Assembly (NCBI GenBank): GCA_017504605.1
Contig: JAFVQW010000051.1
Span: 1 to 36,567, forward strand
Direction: 5' to 3'
Length of the DNA stretch: 36,567 nt
Source of the DNA: Clostridia bacterium
GTDB lineage: Bacteria > Bacillota > Clostridia > Oscillospirales > CAG-272
A program made the position numbers and the translations under genes. The notes under the pieces were generated by a model that saw nothing but the letters and a program-made list of their open reading frames with translations, was not told the DNA's origin and made no database searches. Shown piece after piece: positions 16,669-25,914 of the stretch. Position 1 is the stretch's first letter. Each line of letters begins with the position of its first letter.

Positions 16669-17661
16669 ATGAAATTTCTGTATTTTTTAGAGGGGCTTCG
16701 CAATCCCTTCCTTGACGCCCTTTTCTCGCTTATCACGCATCTTGGCGAGGAGACGCTCTTCCTCGTCATTGCGATAGTCGTCTTCTGGTGTATAAACAAG
16801 CGCGAGGGCTACTATATTCTTACGGCGGGCCTTCTCGGCACGCTTATCAATCAGTGGCTGAAGCTCGTCTGCCGCGTTCCGCGCCCGTGGGTCAAGGACC
16901 CCGCCTTCTCGATAGTCGAGAGCGCGAGAGCAGAGGCAACGGGCTATTCCTTCCCCTCGGGGCATACCCAGAGCGTTACCACAACCCTCGGCGGCCTCGC
17001 TCGCTTCACACGGCGCGGGGTGCTCCGTGCGGTGCTCGTCACACTCGTCGCACTCGTCGCGCTCTCGCGTATGTATCTTGGCGTACATACTCCCGCCGAC
17101 GTGCTTACCTCTCTTGCTATCGGCTCGGTGCTCGTTTTCGGGCTCTATCCCGTATTCTCGAGCGAGGAGCGCTTTAATAGGCTTATGCCCTACGTCGTCG
17201 CGGCCTGCGTTGCCGTTGCCCTCGGCTTTGCCGTCTATGCCTTCGCCATAGCCTCGGGCGGCGAGGCGGAGAACCTCGCGAGCGCACGGAAGAACGCCGC
17301 GACACTCCTCGGCTGTCTTCTCGCTACCTGTGTGGTTTACCCCCTTGACAGATATAAAATCAAGTTTGAGACGGGCGGCGTGTGGTATTCTCAGCTTATA
17401 AAGCTTGTGCTCGGGCTTGGAATTATCCTCGCGATAAAGGAGGGCACGCGCACACCTCTTGAGTGGCTCTTCGGTCTTTTTATGCCCGAGCCGCTGTACC
17501 TCGCACGGGGCGTCAGATACTTCCTTATAGTCGTCTTTGCGGGTAGCGTGTGGCCGCTTACCTTCGGATTTTTCTCCCGACTCCGTATTCCCGTTATGGA
17601 GAAATTCACGGCGTGGCTCGGCAGGATTTTTGACAAAAAACAGCGCACGCCTACCGACTAA
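16669..17661 (+). CDS. PAP2-family membrane phosphatase
   Basis: Membrane-bound phosphatase of the PAP2 superfamily, acting on lipid phosphates such as undecaprenyl pyrophosphate or phosphatidate. All three catalytic motifs are visible: KLVCRVPRP (KxxxxxxRP form), SFPSGHTQS and SRMYLGVHTPADV. The 330 residues include about eight hydrophobic segments. The C-terminal 150 residues add further membrane helices beyond the 200-residue core PAP2 domain. The exact lipid substrate cannot be determined. ATG follows AAGGAGCAG, and the gene shares a transcript with the hemolysin III gene. A terminator follows at 17698-17745. Confidence 0.9.
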   Translation: MKFLYFLEGLRNPFLDALFSLITHLGEETLFLVIAIVVFWCINKREGYYILTAGLLGTLINQWLKLVCRVPRPWVKDPAFSIVESARAEATGYSFPSGHTQSVTTTLGGLARFTRRGVLRAVLVTLVALVALSRMYLGVHTPADVLTSLAIGSVLVFGLYPVFSSEERFNRLMPYVVAACVAVALGFAVYAFAIASGGEAENLASARKNAATLLGCLLATCVVYPLDRYKIKFETGGVWYSQLIKLVLGLGIILAIKEGTRTPLEWLFGLFMPEPLYLARGVRYFLIVVFAGSVWPLTFGFFSRLRIPVMEKFTAWLGRIFDKKQRTPTD

Positions 17662-17697
17662 CAGAGGAAAATGTAAATAAATAATTACAATTTGACC

Positions 17698-17745
17698 GAG
17701 CACCGAGCGGAAAGAGACCGAGCGGTGCTCCTTTCTTTTCCTTTT
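17698..17745 (+). terminator. Terminator after the PAP2 gene
   Basis: An 8-bp GC-rich stem (17698-17705 with 17723-17730) with a 17-base loop, followed by the T/C-rich stretch CTTTCTTTTCCTTTTT. Confidence 0.65.
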
Positions 17746-17781
17746 TGGAATGTAAAATATTTATTAAAATCTGAAAATCTA

Positions 17782-17810
17782 TTTACTTTTCTTACTTTGT
17801 GTGCTAAAAT
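17782..17810 (+). promoter_or_regulatory. Sigma-A promoter of the nrdR operon
   Basis: TTTACT (17782-17787), a 17-base spacer and TAAAAT (17805-17810) with TG one base upstream, giving an extended -10. No NrdR box was found near it. Confidence 0.7.
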
Positions 17811-17877
17811 ATAATGAATAAATTTGTGCGCGTGAGTATTTTCACGCACGCATAGCAAGCTTTGGAAAGGCAAAATA

Positions 17878-18366
17878 ATGAAGTGTCCCGTTTGTAATTT
17901 CACAGATTCGCGAGTTCTCGACTCACGTCCCGCGCAGGACGGCGCGAGCATCAAGCGCCGCCGCGAGTGCCCCTCGTGCGGTAAGCGCTTTACGACCTAC
18001 GAGGTCATCGATACCGTGCCTATCGCGGTGGTTAAGCGCGACGGACGGCGCGAGTTCTTCGATAAGCATAAGCTCACCGTAGGCATCGAGCGCGCGTGTC
18101 AGAAGCGCCCGGTATCCGCCGCGGATATTGCCGCAGATATTGAGACCGAGCTTCAGAACTCCATAGTAACCGAGATTTCCTCTATGGACATCGGCGAGAT
18201 GGTGCTCCAGCGCCTTAAGGAGGTGGACATCGTTTCCTACATACGCTTCGCCTCGGTTTACCGCGAATTTCAGGATATGGACTCCTTCGTAGAGGAGATT
18301 AACCGTCTTGGTAAGAAGGGAAGGCGGAGAGCTGCTACGCGCTCCGCGGGTGATAAGAATGATTAA
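17878..18366 (+). CDS. nrdR: Transcriptional repressor NrdR
   Basis: ATP/dATP-sensing repressor of ribonucleotide reductase genes. The 162 residues have the N-terminal zinc ribbon (C3, C6, C31, C34) with the RRRECPSCGKRFTTYE signature, followed by the ATP-cone domain starting at VVKRDGRREFFD. Length is typical. It opens a long operon running to rsgA. ATG follows GGAAAGG. Its stop overlaps the yicC start by 8 bases. It controls genes outside this window, since no ribonucleotide reductase is present here. Confidence 0.97.
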   Translation: MKCPVCNFTDSRVLDSRPAQDGASIKRRRECPSCGKRFTTYEVIDTVPIAVVKRDGRREFFDKHKLTVGIERACQKRPVSAADIAADIETELQNSIVTEISSMDIGEMVLQRLKEVDIVSYIRFASVYREFQDMDSFVEEINRLGKKGRRRAATRSAGDKND

Positions 18367-19246
18367 GAGCATGACTGCCTTTGGCAGAGGAAGAAACGAG
18401 ACCGAGGAGCGTATCGTCACAGTTGAAATCAAGAGCGTTAACTCGCGCTTTTTCGACTGCACGGTGAAGATGCCCCGCGCCTATGCCTTTCTTGAGGAGC
18501 GTGTTCGCTCCTATATTCAGAAGAACGCCGTTTCGCGTGCTAAGGTTGACGTTTACGTCACGGTTGAGAACCGCTCGACCCCCTCTCTTACTGTCGAGAT
18601 TGACAGAGCATATGCGAAAAGCTATATAGATGCTTTGCGCACCCTCGCGGCGGAGTTCGGTCTTCGCGACGACATCAGTGCGATGAGCGTTGCACGCAAC
18701 CCCGATATTCTTCTCTCGGTGCGTGAGGAGGCCGATATGGAGCGCGAGTGGGAGTTCATTCTTCCCGCGCTTGAGACGGCCGCCCGCGATTATCTTCACA
18801 CGCGCGAGGTCGAGGGCGAGAAGATTTACCGCGACCTGTGCGAGAAGCTTGAGAGCGTGCGCACCCTGTCGGGTGAGGTTGCCGAGATTTCCCGCACCGA
18901 CACCGTCGGCTACCGTGCGCGCCTTGAGGAGAGAATACGTAAGATCCTCGGCGAGTGCGACGTCGTGCCCGACGAGGCACGTCTGCTTACCGAGTGTGCC
19001 GTCTTTGCCGACAAGATAGCGATTGACGAGGAGCTCGTGCGACTCGGAGCGCACTTCGGCGCCTTTTACGAGATTGCGGGGGCGGCGGAGCCCTCGGGAA
19101 GGAAGCTCGACTTCCTTATGCAGGAGCTTAACCGAGAGACCAACACTATAGGCTCTAAGGCGAACAACGCGAGAATTGCGCGTATCGTCGTGGATATGAA
19201 GGGCGAGCTTGAGAAGATGCGCGAGCAGATTCAGAACGTAGAGTGA
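18359..19246 (+). CDS. yicC: YicC/YloC family endoribonuclease
   Basis: Member of the YicC family (YloC in Bacillus), reported endoribonucleases. The 295 residues begin with [11 protein letters not shown], the hallmark start of the family, and end with the DUF1732 region including [21 protein letters not shown]. The ATG sits inside the end of nrdR; the in-frame ATG at 18308 would add 17 residues that no family member has, so I use 18359. The position immediately before remA matches the standard Firmicutes order. Function beyond RNA cleavage is not shown by the sequence. Confidence 0.94.
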   Translation: MIKSMTAFGRGRNETEERIVTVEIKSVNSRFFDCTVKMPRAYAFLEERVRSYIQKNAVSRAKVDVYVTVENRSTPSLTVEIDRAYAKSYIDALRTLAAEFGLRDDISAMSVARNPDILLSVREEADMEREWEFILPALETAARDYLHTREVEGEKIYRDLCEKLESVRTLSGEVAEISRTDTVGYRARLEERIRKILGECDVVPDEARLLTECAVFADKIAIDEELVRLGAHFGAFYEIAGAAEPSGRKLDFLMQELNRETNTIGSKANNARIARIVVDMKGELEKMREQIQNVE

Positions 19247-19256
19247 CGGAGGGAAT

Positions 19257-19526
19257 ATGAGATTTATCAACATAGGATTTGGAAATATGGTATCGGCGAG
19301 CAGGATAGTTGCTATCGCCTGTCCCGATTCCGCGCCCGTTAAGAGACTCGTTCAGGATGCCAAGGAGGATGCGCGTGTTATCGACGTCTCCTGCGGCAGG
19401 CGCACGAGAGCGGTAATAATCACCGACTCCGACCACGTTATTCTGTCCGCGATTGCGGCGGAAACTATTACAAACAGACTTGCCGATGACCTCTCCTCTG
19501 CCGATGAGGAGACCGAGGAAGAATAA
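19257..19526 (+). CDS. remA: Extracellular matrix regulator RemA (DUF370)
   Basis: DNA-binding protein of the RemA family, known in Bacillus as an activator of biofilm matrix and osmoprotection genes. The 89 residues start [12 protein letters not shown] and contain [23 protein letters not shown], the conserved core with the DNA-contacting arginines. The acidic tail ADEETEEE is variable in the family. In Firmicutes remA is usually followed by gmk; here rpoZ follows after 26 bases and gmk is absent. Confidence 0.95.
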   Translation: MRFINIGFGNMVSASRIVAIACPDSAPVKRLVQDAKEDARVIDVSCGRRTRAVIITDSDHVILSAIAAETITNRLADDLSSADEETEEE

Positions 19527-19552
19527 ATCGAAAAACGAAAGGGAACTAACAA

Positions 19553-19816
19553 ATGATTTATCCTACTATTGACCAGCTTACCGAGGGAAAATTCAACCGC
19601 TACGAGCTCGTTGTCGGTGTTGCGAAGGGAGCACGTATCGTCACCGACGAGTACGTCGAGATGAGAAGCCGCGCACAGAAGATGATAGAGAACCACGAGA
19701 CCGACAAGCCGCTTTCGGCTCTTATCGATCCCGAGTACAAGGATCAGAAGGCGGTTAAGATTGCTATTGCGAAGCTCGTTGACGGCGAGTTCAAGATGGT
19801 TCGCTCCGAGGACTGA
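19553..19816 (+). CDS. rpoZ: RNA polymerase omega subunit
   Basis: Small subunit that assists assembly of the beta-prime subunit of RNA polymerase. The 87 residues start MIYPTIDQL and carry the RYELVVGVAKGAR segment, equivalent to the RYxLVxxxAKRAR motif of omega, with a C-terminal KAVKIAIAKL helix. Gene order (remA-rpoZ-priA) confirms the call despite the divergence of such short proteins. ATG follows GAAAGGGA. Confidence 0.9.
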   Translation: MIYPTIDQLTEGKFNRYELVVGVAKGARIVTDEYVEMRSRAQKMIENHETDKPLSALIDPEYKDQKAVKIAIAKLVDGEFKMVRSED

Positions 19817-19848
19817 TAATTTTTGAATTTTGAAAGGCGGTGATAGGA

Positions 19849-22089
19849 ATGTATTGCGAGGTATACCTCTTTGACGTTCCTTTTCACCTTGACCGTCCCT
19901 TCGACTATCTCTGTACAGAAGAAATAGCGCGGGGTAACATAGTTAAAGTGCCCTTTGGGAAGGCGAACAGGCTTCGCACGGGTGTCGTTACCGAGATTAA
20001 GGACGGCACCCCGCCCGACGGGCTTAAGCCCGTGCATTCGGTCTATGCTGACCGCTTCTCTCTCGATGAGGAAATGCTCGGGCTATGCTTTTTTTTGAAG
20101 GAATACACCCTCTCCACGCTCGGTGAGGCACTTCGTGCGGTGCTCCCGCCGGGCGCGCTTTCCGATGCGCCGAACCTCAAGGTGGGGAAGACCGTCCGTC
20201 TGAATATCCCGACCGAGGAGGCAGAGGCACTGCTCTTAGCCACGGGCAGAGCGGGAATTCGGAGCGAGGGGCAGAGGGCTCTTTTATCATTTCTTATCGG
20301 CACGCCGATTGCCGACCGCGAGCTTTGCATAGCGCAGCCGGGTGTCAGTGCGGCGCACATTACCGCGCTTCGCGAGCGCGGCGTGATAGTGCTTAGCGAG
20401 TATGAAATGATACGCAATCCCTACGAGGAGTACGCGCTCGTGCGCGACACCTCGCCGATAGTGCTCAGCGAGGCGCAGACGGTGGCATACCGTAAAATTG
20501 AGGAGCTCTATTCCGAGCCCGAGGCGCGCGCGGCACTTCTTTTCGGAGTTACGGGAAGCGGAAAAACCAAGGTAATAATGAAGGCGATAGACCGCACCCT
20601 CGCCGACGGACGGAGCGTTATTATGCTCGTGCCCGAGATTGCGCTTACGCCGCAGACGGTTAACATATTCTGCCGCAGATACGGCGAGAGGGTCGCGGTG
20701 ATACATTCCTCGCTCTCACAGGGCGAGCGCCAGGATGCCTGGCGGAGAATTAAGCGGGGCGAGGTTGACCTCGTAATAGGAACGCGCTCGGCGATATTTG
20801 CGCCCCTTTCCAATATCGGAATGATAGTTATAGACGAGGAGCACGAGCACACCTATAAATCCGAGCAGAGCCCGAAGTACCACGCCCGCGACGTCGCGGC
20901 GTACAGATGCGCCCGCCACGGTGCGCTTATGCTTTTAGCCTCTGCTACCCCCGCGATTGAGAGCTTTTACAAGGCGAAGAGCGGCAAATACACGCTCGTG
21001 CCTCTGCGCGAGCGATACGGCGGTGTCGGACTTCCGAGCGCCGTCGTTGTCGATATGCGTGAGGAGCTTCGCCGCGGCAACACCACCCCTGTCAGCGCCC
21101 GCCTTATGACGGCGCTCACCGAGGTCGGGGAGCGCGACGAGCAGGCGATTATATTCCTTAACCGCCGCGGCTACTCGAGCCAGATAAGCTGCAAGGAGTG
21201 CGGCGAGGTTATGACCTGCCCGCACTGCTCGGTCTCGCTTACCTATCACACCGATGCCGAGGGCGGGCGGCTGCTCTGTCACCTTTGCGGATATTCCGTG
21301 AGAGTGCCGCATAGCTGCGCGGCCTGCGGCTCGGATAAGCTGTCCTTCCTCGGCTTCGGAACGCAGAAGCTCGAGGGCGAGCTCGTGCGCACGCTGCCCG
21401 ATATGACGGTTATGCGAATGGACGCCGACACCGCGACGGGTAAGCTCGCCTACGACAGGATGCTCGACGACTTCCGCTCGGGCCGCGCCGATATTCTTCT
21501 CGGTACGCAGATGGTTGCCAAGGGACACGATTTCCCGCGCGTTACTCTCGTCGGCGTTGCGCTTGCCGACACCTCGCTCTACGTGAGCGACTTCCGCGCG
21601 GCGGAGCGCACCTTCTCACTGCTTACCCAGGTTATAGGCCGTGCGGGCCGTGCCAAGGACGGCGGCCTCGCGGTTATACAGACCTTCGCACCGCAGAACG
21701 AGACGATACGCCTCGCCTGCCTTCAAGACTACGAGAGCTTTTACGAGGGCGAGATTGCCCTTCGGCGCGAGCTCTCCTATCCGCCCTTTTGCGATATGGT
21801 TCAGCTTACCCTCTCCTCCTCCGACGAGGTCGCGCTTGCCAAGGCGGCGCGCCGCCTCAGCGATAAAATTATCGGCAAGCTCGAGGGTGAATACGGTAAG
21901 CAGAGCTTCGTCGTCTTCGGGCCCTTCGAGGCACAGGTATATAAGGTCAGCGAAAAATACAGAATGAGAATGGTAGTCAAATGCAGGCTAAATAAGCTCT
22001 CGCGGCAGCTTTTCGGCGAGCTCCTCTCGGAGTTTGCCACCGACCGCGATACAACGCTTGCGGTGGATTTAAATCCCCTGACGGTATAA
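19849..22089 (+). CDS. priA: Primosomal replication restart helicase PriA
   Basis: Superfamily 2 3'-5' helicase that reloads the replisome at stalled forks. The 746 residues have the N-terminal DNA-binding region (VYLFDVPFHLDRPFDY), Walker A GVTGSGKT at about 233-240, the DEEH box, and zinc-binding cysteines in the CKECGEVMTCPHC and CHLCGYSVRVPHSCAACG segments. Helicase motifs FLNRRGYSS, GTQMVAKGHDFP and IGRAGRAKDGG follow. I start at ATG 19849, 8 bases behind AAGGCGG; a GTG at 19840 would overlap that site. coaBC, often between rpoZ and priA, is absent. Confidence 0.96.
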   Translation: MYCEVYLFDVPFHLDRPFDYLCTEEIARGNIVKVPFGKANRLRTGVVTEIKDGTPPDGLKPVHSVYADRFSLDEEMLGLCFFLKEYTLSTLGEALRAVLPPGALSDAPNLKVGKTVRLNIPTEEAEALLLATGRAGIRSEGQRALLSFLIGTPIADRELCIAQPGVSAAHITALRERGVIVLSEYEMIRNPYEEYALVRDTSPIVLSEAQTVAYRKIEELYSEPEARAALLFGVTGSGKTKVIMKAIDRTLADGRSVIMLVPEIALTPQTVNIFCRRYGERVAVIHSSLSQGERQDAWRRIKRGEVDLVIGTRSAIFAPLSNIGMIVIDEEHEHTYKSEQSPKYHARDVAAYRCARHGALMLLASATPAIESFYKAKSGKYTLVPLRERYGGVGLPSAVVVDMREELRRGNTTPVSARLMTALTEVGERDEQAIIFLNRRGYSSQISCKECGEVMTCPHCSVSLTYHTDAEGGRLLCHLCGYSVRVPHSCAACGSDKLSFLGFGTQKLEGELVRTLPDMTVMRMDADTATGKLAYDRMLDDFRSGRADILLGTQMVAKGHDFPRVTLVGVALADTSLYVSDFRAAERTFSLLTQVIGRAGRAKDGGLAVIQTFAPQNETIRLACLQDYESFYEGEIALRRELSYPPFCDMVQLTLSSSDEVALAKAARRLSDKIIGKLEGEYGKQSFVVFGPFEAQVYKVSEKYRMRMVVKCRLNKLSRQLFGELLSEFATDRDTTLAVDLNPLTV

Positions 22090-22112
22090 TGCAGGGTAGA
22101 AAGGATAAGGAT

Positions 22113-22562
22113 ATGGCACGACTTAAAATACTTAAATTCGGCGAGCCTACGCTTCGTAAGACGGCGCGCCCTGTCGAGGAGATAACCCCGAGAATAAAAA
22201 TGCTCATCGACGATATGATAGAGACGATGCGCCACGCGGGCGGGTGCGGACTTGCCGCGCCTCAGGTTGGGGTGCTTCGCAGAATTGCGGTTATAGAGGT
22301 TGAGGAGGGCACGGTTTACGAGCTTATCAACCCGAAGATAATTATGTACAGCGGCGAGCAGCACGAGCAGGAGGGCTGTCTTTCCAATCCCGGTGAGTAC
22401 GGGTATACGAAGCGCCCGATGCACGTCACCGTCCGCGCTATGAACAGAGACGGAGAGACCTACGAGCTTACGGGTGAGGGCCTTCTCGCACGGGCAATCT
22501 GCCACGAGTGCGACCACCTTGACGGTAAGCTCTATATCGACGTAGAGACCGACCGCGCCTGA
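22113..22562 (+). CDS. def: Peptide deformylase
   Basis: Metalloenzyme removing the N-terminal formyl group from new proteins. The 149 residues carry all three motifs: GCGLAAPQVG (44-53), EGCLS with metal ligand C89, and HECDH with ligands H131 and H135 and catalytic E132. This is the compact form of the enzyme. The start MARLKILKFGEP at 22113 follows an AAGGATAAGG site; the in-frame ATG at 22089 overlaps the priA stop and adds eight residues unlike the family. It functions with fmt, the next gene. Confidence 0.95.
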   Translation: MARLKILKFGEPTLRKTARPVEEITPRIKMLIDDMIETMRHAGGCGLAAPQVGVLRRIAVIEVEEGTVYELINPKIIMYSGEQHEQEGCLSNPGEYGYTKRPMHVTVRAMNRDGETYELTGEGLLARAICHECDHLDGKLYIDVETDRA

Positions 22563-22571
22563 GAGGTAAAA

Positions 22572-23504
22572 ATGAGAATACTTTTTATGGGTACACCCGA
22601 AATTGCCGCGACGGCGCTTCGCGGGCTCGTTACGGCGGGCTTCACGGTCGTCGGTGCGGTTACGGGCGAGGATAAGCCGCGCGGGCGGGGAAATAAAATG
22701 TGTCCCACCGCCGTTAAGGCGTATGCCGAGGAATGCGGCATACCCGTCTTCACGCCGCGCACGCTTCGCGACGGCGCGGCTCTTGATATTCTTAACGCGA
22801 CACGCCCCGATATAATAGTCGTCGTCGCGTACGGAAAAATTCTGCCGAAGGACGTGCTCGAATATCCGCCCCTCGGCTGTATCAATATGCACGTATCGCT
22901 CCTTCCGCGCTGGCGCGGGGCCGCGCCTATGCAGCGCGCGGTAATGGCGGGCGACGAGAAAACCGGGGTTACCGTTATGCATATGGCAGAGGGGCTCGAC
23001 ACGGGGGATATGATATCCACGGTCGAATTCCCGATAGGCCCGCGCGACGACTTCGAGTCGGTGCACGACAGGGCGGCCGCTCTCGGCACCGAGCTTCTCG
23101 TTAAAACGCTTCCCGAAATCGAGGCGGGAAGGGCCACGAGGACACCGCAGGACGACTCTCTTGCGACCTACGCGGCAAAGGTAGAGAAGAGCGAGGGCAG
23201 GATTGACCTCTCCCTTGATGCCCGAGAGCTCGACCGCAAAATACGCGGCGTTACCCCCTTCCCCGGGGCATACGTCTATCTTGGCGGGAAAATGCTGAAA
23301 ATATATAATGCCGAGCCCATAGAGGCAGAGGGCACCGTCGGCGAGGTCATAGACCTTGACGGGCGCGGTGAGGGCTATATCACCGTGGCCTGCGGCGAGG
23401 GTGCGCTCCGCATACGCGGGGTTATTCCCGAGGGGCGTGGCAGAATGAGTGCGGGAGACTTTATCCGAGGCCGCAGAATTGCGCTCGGAGACCTTCTCTC
23501 GTGA
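22572..23504 (+). CDS. fmt: Methionyl-tRNA formyltransferase
   Basis: Formylates initiator Met-tRNA using 10-formyltetrahydrofolate, the counterpart of peptide deformylase. The 310 residues include RILFMGTPEIA at the N-terminus, the catalytic segment INMHVSLLPRWRGAAP with the active-site Asn/His, and the acidic residue in LDTGDMI. The C-terminal OB-fold tRNA-binding domain begins around residue 205 (VTPFPGAYVYL). Length is normal. It lies 9 bases after def. Confidence 0.96.
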   Translation: MRILFMGTPEIAATALRGLVTAGFTVVGAVTGEDKPRGRGNKMCPTAVKAYAEECGIPVFTPRTLRDGAALDILNATRPDIIVVVAYGKILPKDVLEYPPLGCINMHVSLLPRWRGAAPMQRAVMAGDEKTGVTVMHMAEGLDTGDMISTVEFPIGPRDDFESVHDRAAALGTELLVKTLPEIEAGRATRTPQDDSLATYAAKVEKSEGRIDLSLDARELDRKIRGVTPFPGAYVYLGGKMLKIYNAEPIEAEGTVGEVIDLDGRGEGYITVACGEGALRIRGVIPEGRGRMSAGDFIRGRRIALGDLLS

Positions 23505-23527
23505 GTAAAGACAAACGGATTTAGGGT

Positions 23528-24856
23528 ATGAAAAACGGACGAATGACGGCAAGAGAGGCGGCTCTTTTGCTCCTTAACGAATATGAGAGCGGCGAAAAAT
23601 ACGTAAACCTCTCGCTCCGCGGCCGTCGCCTCGACGGACTTACGGAGAGCGAGCGGTCCTTTCTCACGCGCCTTTTATACACCGCCGTCGAGCGTAAGAT
23701 AACCTACGATTACTATATCTCGAGCCTCTCTGCGAGGAGCATCTCGGATATAGATACACGGCTTAAGAATATTCTTCGCCTCGGCCTCGTCCAGCTTACC
23801 GCTATGGATAATATACCGCGCTACGCCGCGGTCGACGAGACCGTGCGCCTATGCGATAAGCCGCACGAGCGCAGCTTCGTTAACGGAGTTCTGCGCGCGG
23901 CCGTCCGCGCGATAGAGGGCGAGGGGCTTCCGCTTCCGCCGCGAGAGAAAAATCTCGCACGCTATCTCTCGGTCGCCTATTCCTTCCCGCTGTCGCTTTG
24001 TAAGAGATTTATAAGAGATTTCGGCGAGGCCGATGCCGAGCGGCTTCTTTCGGCCTTTGGCTCGGTTGATTACACCGACCTTACGGTAAACCCCACGCGC
24101 TCTTCGCGTGAGGCGCTTCTTTCGGAGCTTTCGGCTATGGGGCTTTCCGCTCGGCCGAGCGAGTATTCCGCCCTCGGCGTGCGTGTTTTCGGCGCCTTTA
24201 ACCCGATGCGTGTGCCGTCCTTCGCGAGCGGTGCCTTCTTCGTTCAGGATGCGGCGTCGCTTATCAGCGCCGAGGCGCTCGGCACACGTGCGGGCGACAC
24301 CGTGGTCGACGTATGCTCATGTCCCGGCGGCAAGAGCTTTGCCGCGGCGGCACTCTCGGGCGGCGGAGCTAAGATTTATGCATTTGATTTACACTCATCG
24401 AAGCTCTCGCTCGTCAGCGAGGGAGCCGAGAGGCTCGGCTTCGGTATATCGGTCGGAGAGCTCGACGGCAGAGGGAATGACGCGAGCCTTCTCGGCCTCG
24501 CCGATAGGGTTATATGCGACGTCCCCTGCTCGGGTCTCGGCGTTCTCGGTAAGAAGCCCGATATACGCTACCGCGCGGCAGACACCGACGATAGCCTTCC
24601 CGATTTGCAGTATGAAATCCTTTGCTCCGCGGCGAGGTATCTTAGGCTCGGGGGCGAGCTGCTCTACTCGACCTGCACGCTCTCGCGGAGCGAGAACGAG
24701 GAGGTTTTTCTTCGCTTTCTTAGCGAGAGCTCTGACTTCGAGTGCTGCGACTTCTCGGTAGGAGGCCTTCATTCGAAGGGCGGTATGCTTACGCTTTTAC
24801 CGCATATACACGGCACTGACGGCTTCTTTATGGCAAAGCTACGGAGGATAAAATGA
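23528..24856 (+). CDS. rsmB: 16S rRNA (cytosine-967-C5)-methyltransferase RsmB
   Basis: SAM-dependent methyltransferase of the NusB-Sun family, modifying 16S rRNA. The 442 residues comprise an N-terminal NusB-like RNA-binding domain (about 1-140, with AREAALLLL and RLGLVQL) and a Rossmann methyltransferase domain. The SAM motif DVCSCPGGKSFAAA, motif IV DVPCSGLGVLGKKPDIRY and motif VI YSTCTLSRSENEE hold the two catalytic cysteines. A second in-frame ATG at 23543 is possible. The stop overlaps the rlmN start by four bases (ATGA). Confidence 0.95.
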   Translation: MKNGRMTAREAALLLLNEYESGEKYVNLSLRGRRLDGLTESERSFLTRLLYTAVERKITYDYYISSLSARSISDIDTRLKNILRLGLVQLTAMDNIPRYAAVDETVRLCDKPHERSFVNGVLRAAVRAIEGEGLPLPPREKNLARYLSVAYSFPLSLCKRFIRDFGEADAERLLSAFGSVDYTDLTVNPTRSSREALLSELSAMGLSARPSEYSALGVRVFGAFNPMRVPSFASGAFFVQDAASLISAEALGTRAGDTVVDVCSCPGGKSFAAAALSGGGAKIYAFDLHSSKLSLVSEGAERLGFGISVGELDGRGNDASLLGLADRVICDVPCSGLGVLGKKPDIRYRAADTDDSLPDLQYEILCSAARYLRLGGELLYSTCTLSRSENEEVFLRFLSESSDFECCDFSVGGLHSKGGMLTLLPHIHGTDGFFMAKLRRIK

Positions 24857-25899
24857 GCGAGAGAATAGACATCTATTCTATGAATATAAACGAGCTTACC
24901 GACTTCTTTGCTTCGTTAGGTGAGCCGAAATACAGGGCGAAGCAGGTGTATCCGCATTTGCTTCACAGCGTACCGATAGACGAGCTTACCTCGCTCTCGA
25001 AATCGCTTCGGGAGCGGCTTCGCGAGACCGTTCTCGATACCTCTGTTGGCATTGAGAGGCGGCTCGTGTCGAAAATTGACGGTACGGTAAAATATCTCTT
25101 TAGGCTCTACGACGGCGAATTTATAGAGAGCGTTTTTATGCGCTACAAGCACGGTAACACCCTTTGCATATCGAGCCAGGTCGGCTGCCGTATGGGCTGT
25201 CGCTTCTGTGCCTCTACGATAGGCGGGCGCGTGCGCGACCTTCTTCCCTCGGAGCTTATCGGGCAGATAAGTGCCGCAGAGCGCGACACGGGTCTTCGCG
25301 TATCCAACATAGTTATGATGGGAATAGGCGAGCCGCTCGATAACTTCGATAACGTGGTGCGCTTTCTCGAGCTTGTAAACGACCCCTCGGGTCTTAATAT
25401 CGGATACAGACATATTTCGCTTTCGACCTCGGGCGTCGTGCCGAGAATTCGCGAGCTCGCCGAGCTTAAGCTCCCCATAACGCTCTCGGTGTCTCTTCAC
25501 GCCGCGACCGACGAGGCGAGGAGCGAGATTATGCCTATAAACAAAAAGTGGAATATATCCGAGCTGCTTTCCGCCTGTGTTGACTATTACAAGAGCACGG
25601 GTCGGCGCATTTCCTTTGAGTACACGCTTATTTCGGGAAAAAACGACAGTGAGAGCGATGCTCTCGCGCTTGCCTCGTTGCTTCGCCGTGCCTTCTCGGG
25701 CACGGGCGCGCCCCTACATATCAACCTTATCAGGGTTAACGAGGTCAAGGAGAGCGGATTTCGCCGCGGCAGTGCCGAGGCGGCGGCAGCCTTTGCCGCA
25801 GTGCTCGAGAGAGAGGGCTGCGTGGCTACCGTAAGACGAAGGCTCGGTGCGGATATAAACGCCGCGTGCGGACAGCTCCGCCGCGGGGAAACAAGCTGA
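24853..25899 (+). CDS. rlmN: Dual-specificity RNA methyltransferase RlmN
   Basis: Radical SAM enzyme that methylates C2 of adenine in 23S rRNA (A2503) and some tRNAs. The 348 residues have the 4Fe-4S cluster cysteines C112, C116 and C119 (CRMGCRFC) and the methyl-transfer pair: C105, equivalent to E. coli C118, and C339 in the C-terminal CGQL motif. The block INLIRVNEV near residue 295 is also typical. Presence of the CGQL cysteine and context favour RlmN; distinguishing Cfr by eye is less certain, but the housekeeping position argues for RlmN. Confidence 0.95.
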   Translation: MSERIDIYSMNINELTDFFASLGEPKYRAKQVYPHLLHSVPIDELTSLSKSLRERLRETVLDTSVGIERRLVSKIDGTVKYLFRLYDGEFIESVFMRYKHGNTLCISSQVGCRMGCRFCASTIGGRVRDLLPSELIGQISAAERDTGLRVSNIVMMGIGEPLDNFDNVVRFLELVNDPSGLNIGYRHISLSTSGVVPRIRELAELKLPITLSVSLHAATDEARSEIMPINKKWNISELLSACVDYYKSTGRRISFEYTLISGKNDSESDALALASLLRRAFSGTGAPLHINLIRVNEVKESGFRRGSAEAAAAFAAVLEREGCVATVRRRLGADINAACGQLRRGETS

Positions 25900-25914
25900 T
25901 TTTAGGAGAAAGAA

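Noticed and set aside
19840-19848. GTG start for priA
   Set aside because: It overlaps the AAGGCGG ribosome site that is well spaced for ATG 19849.
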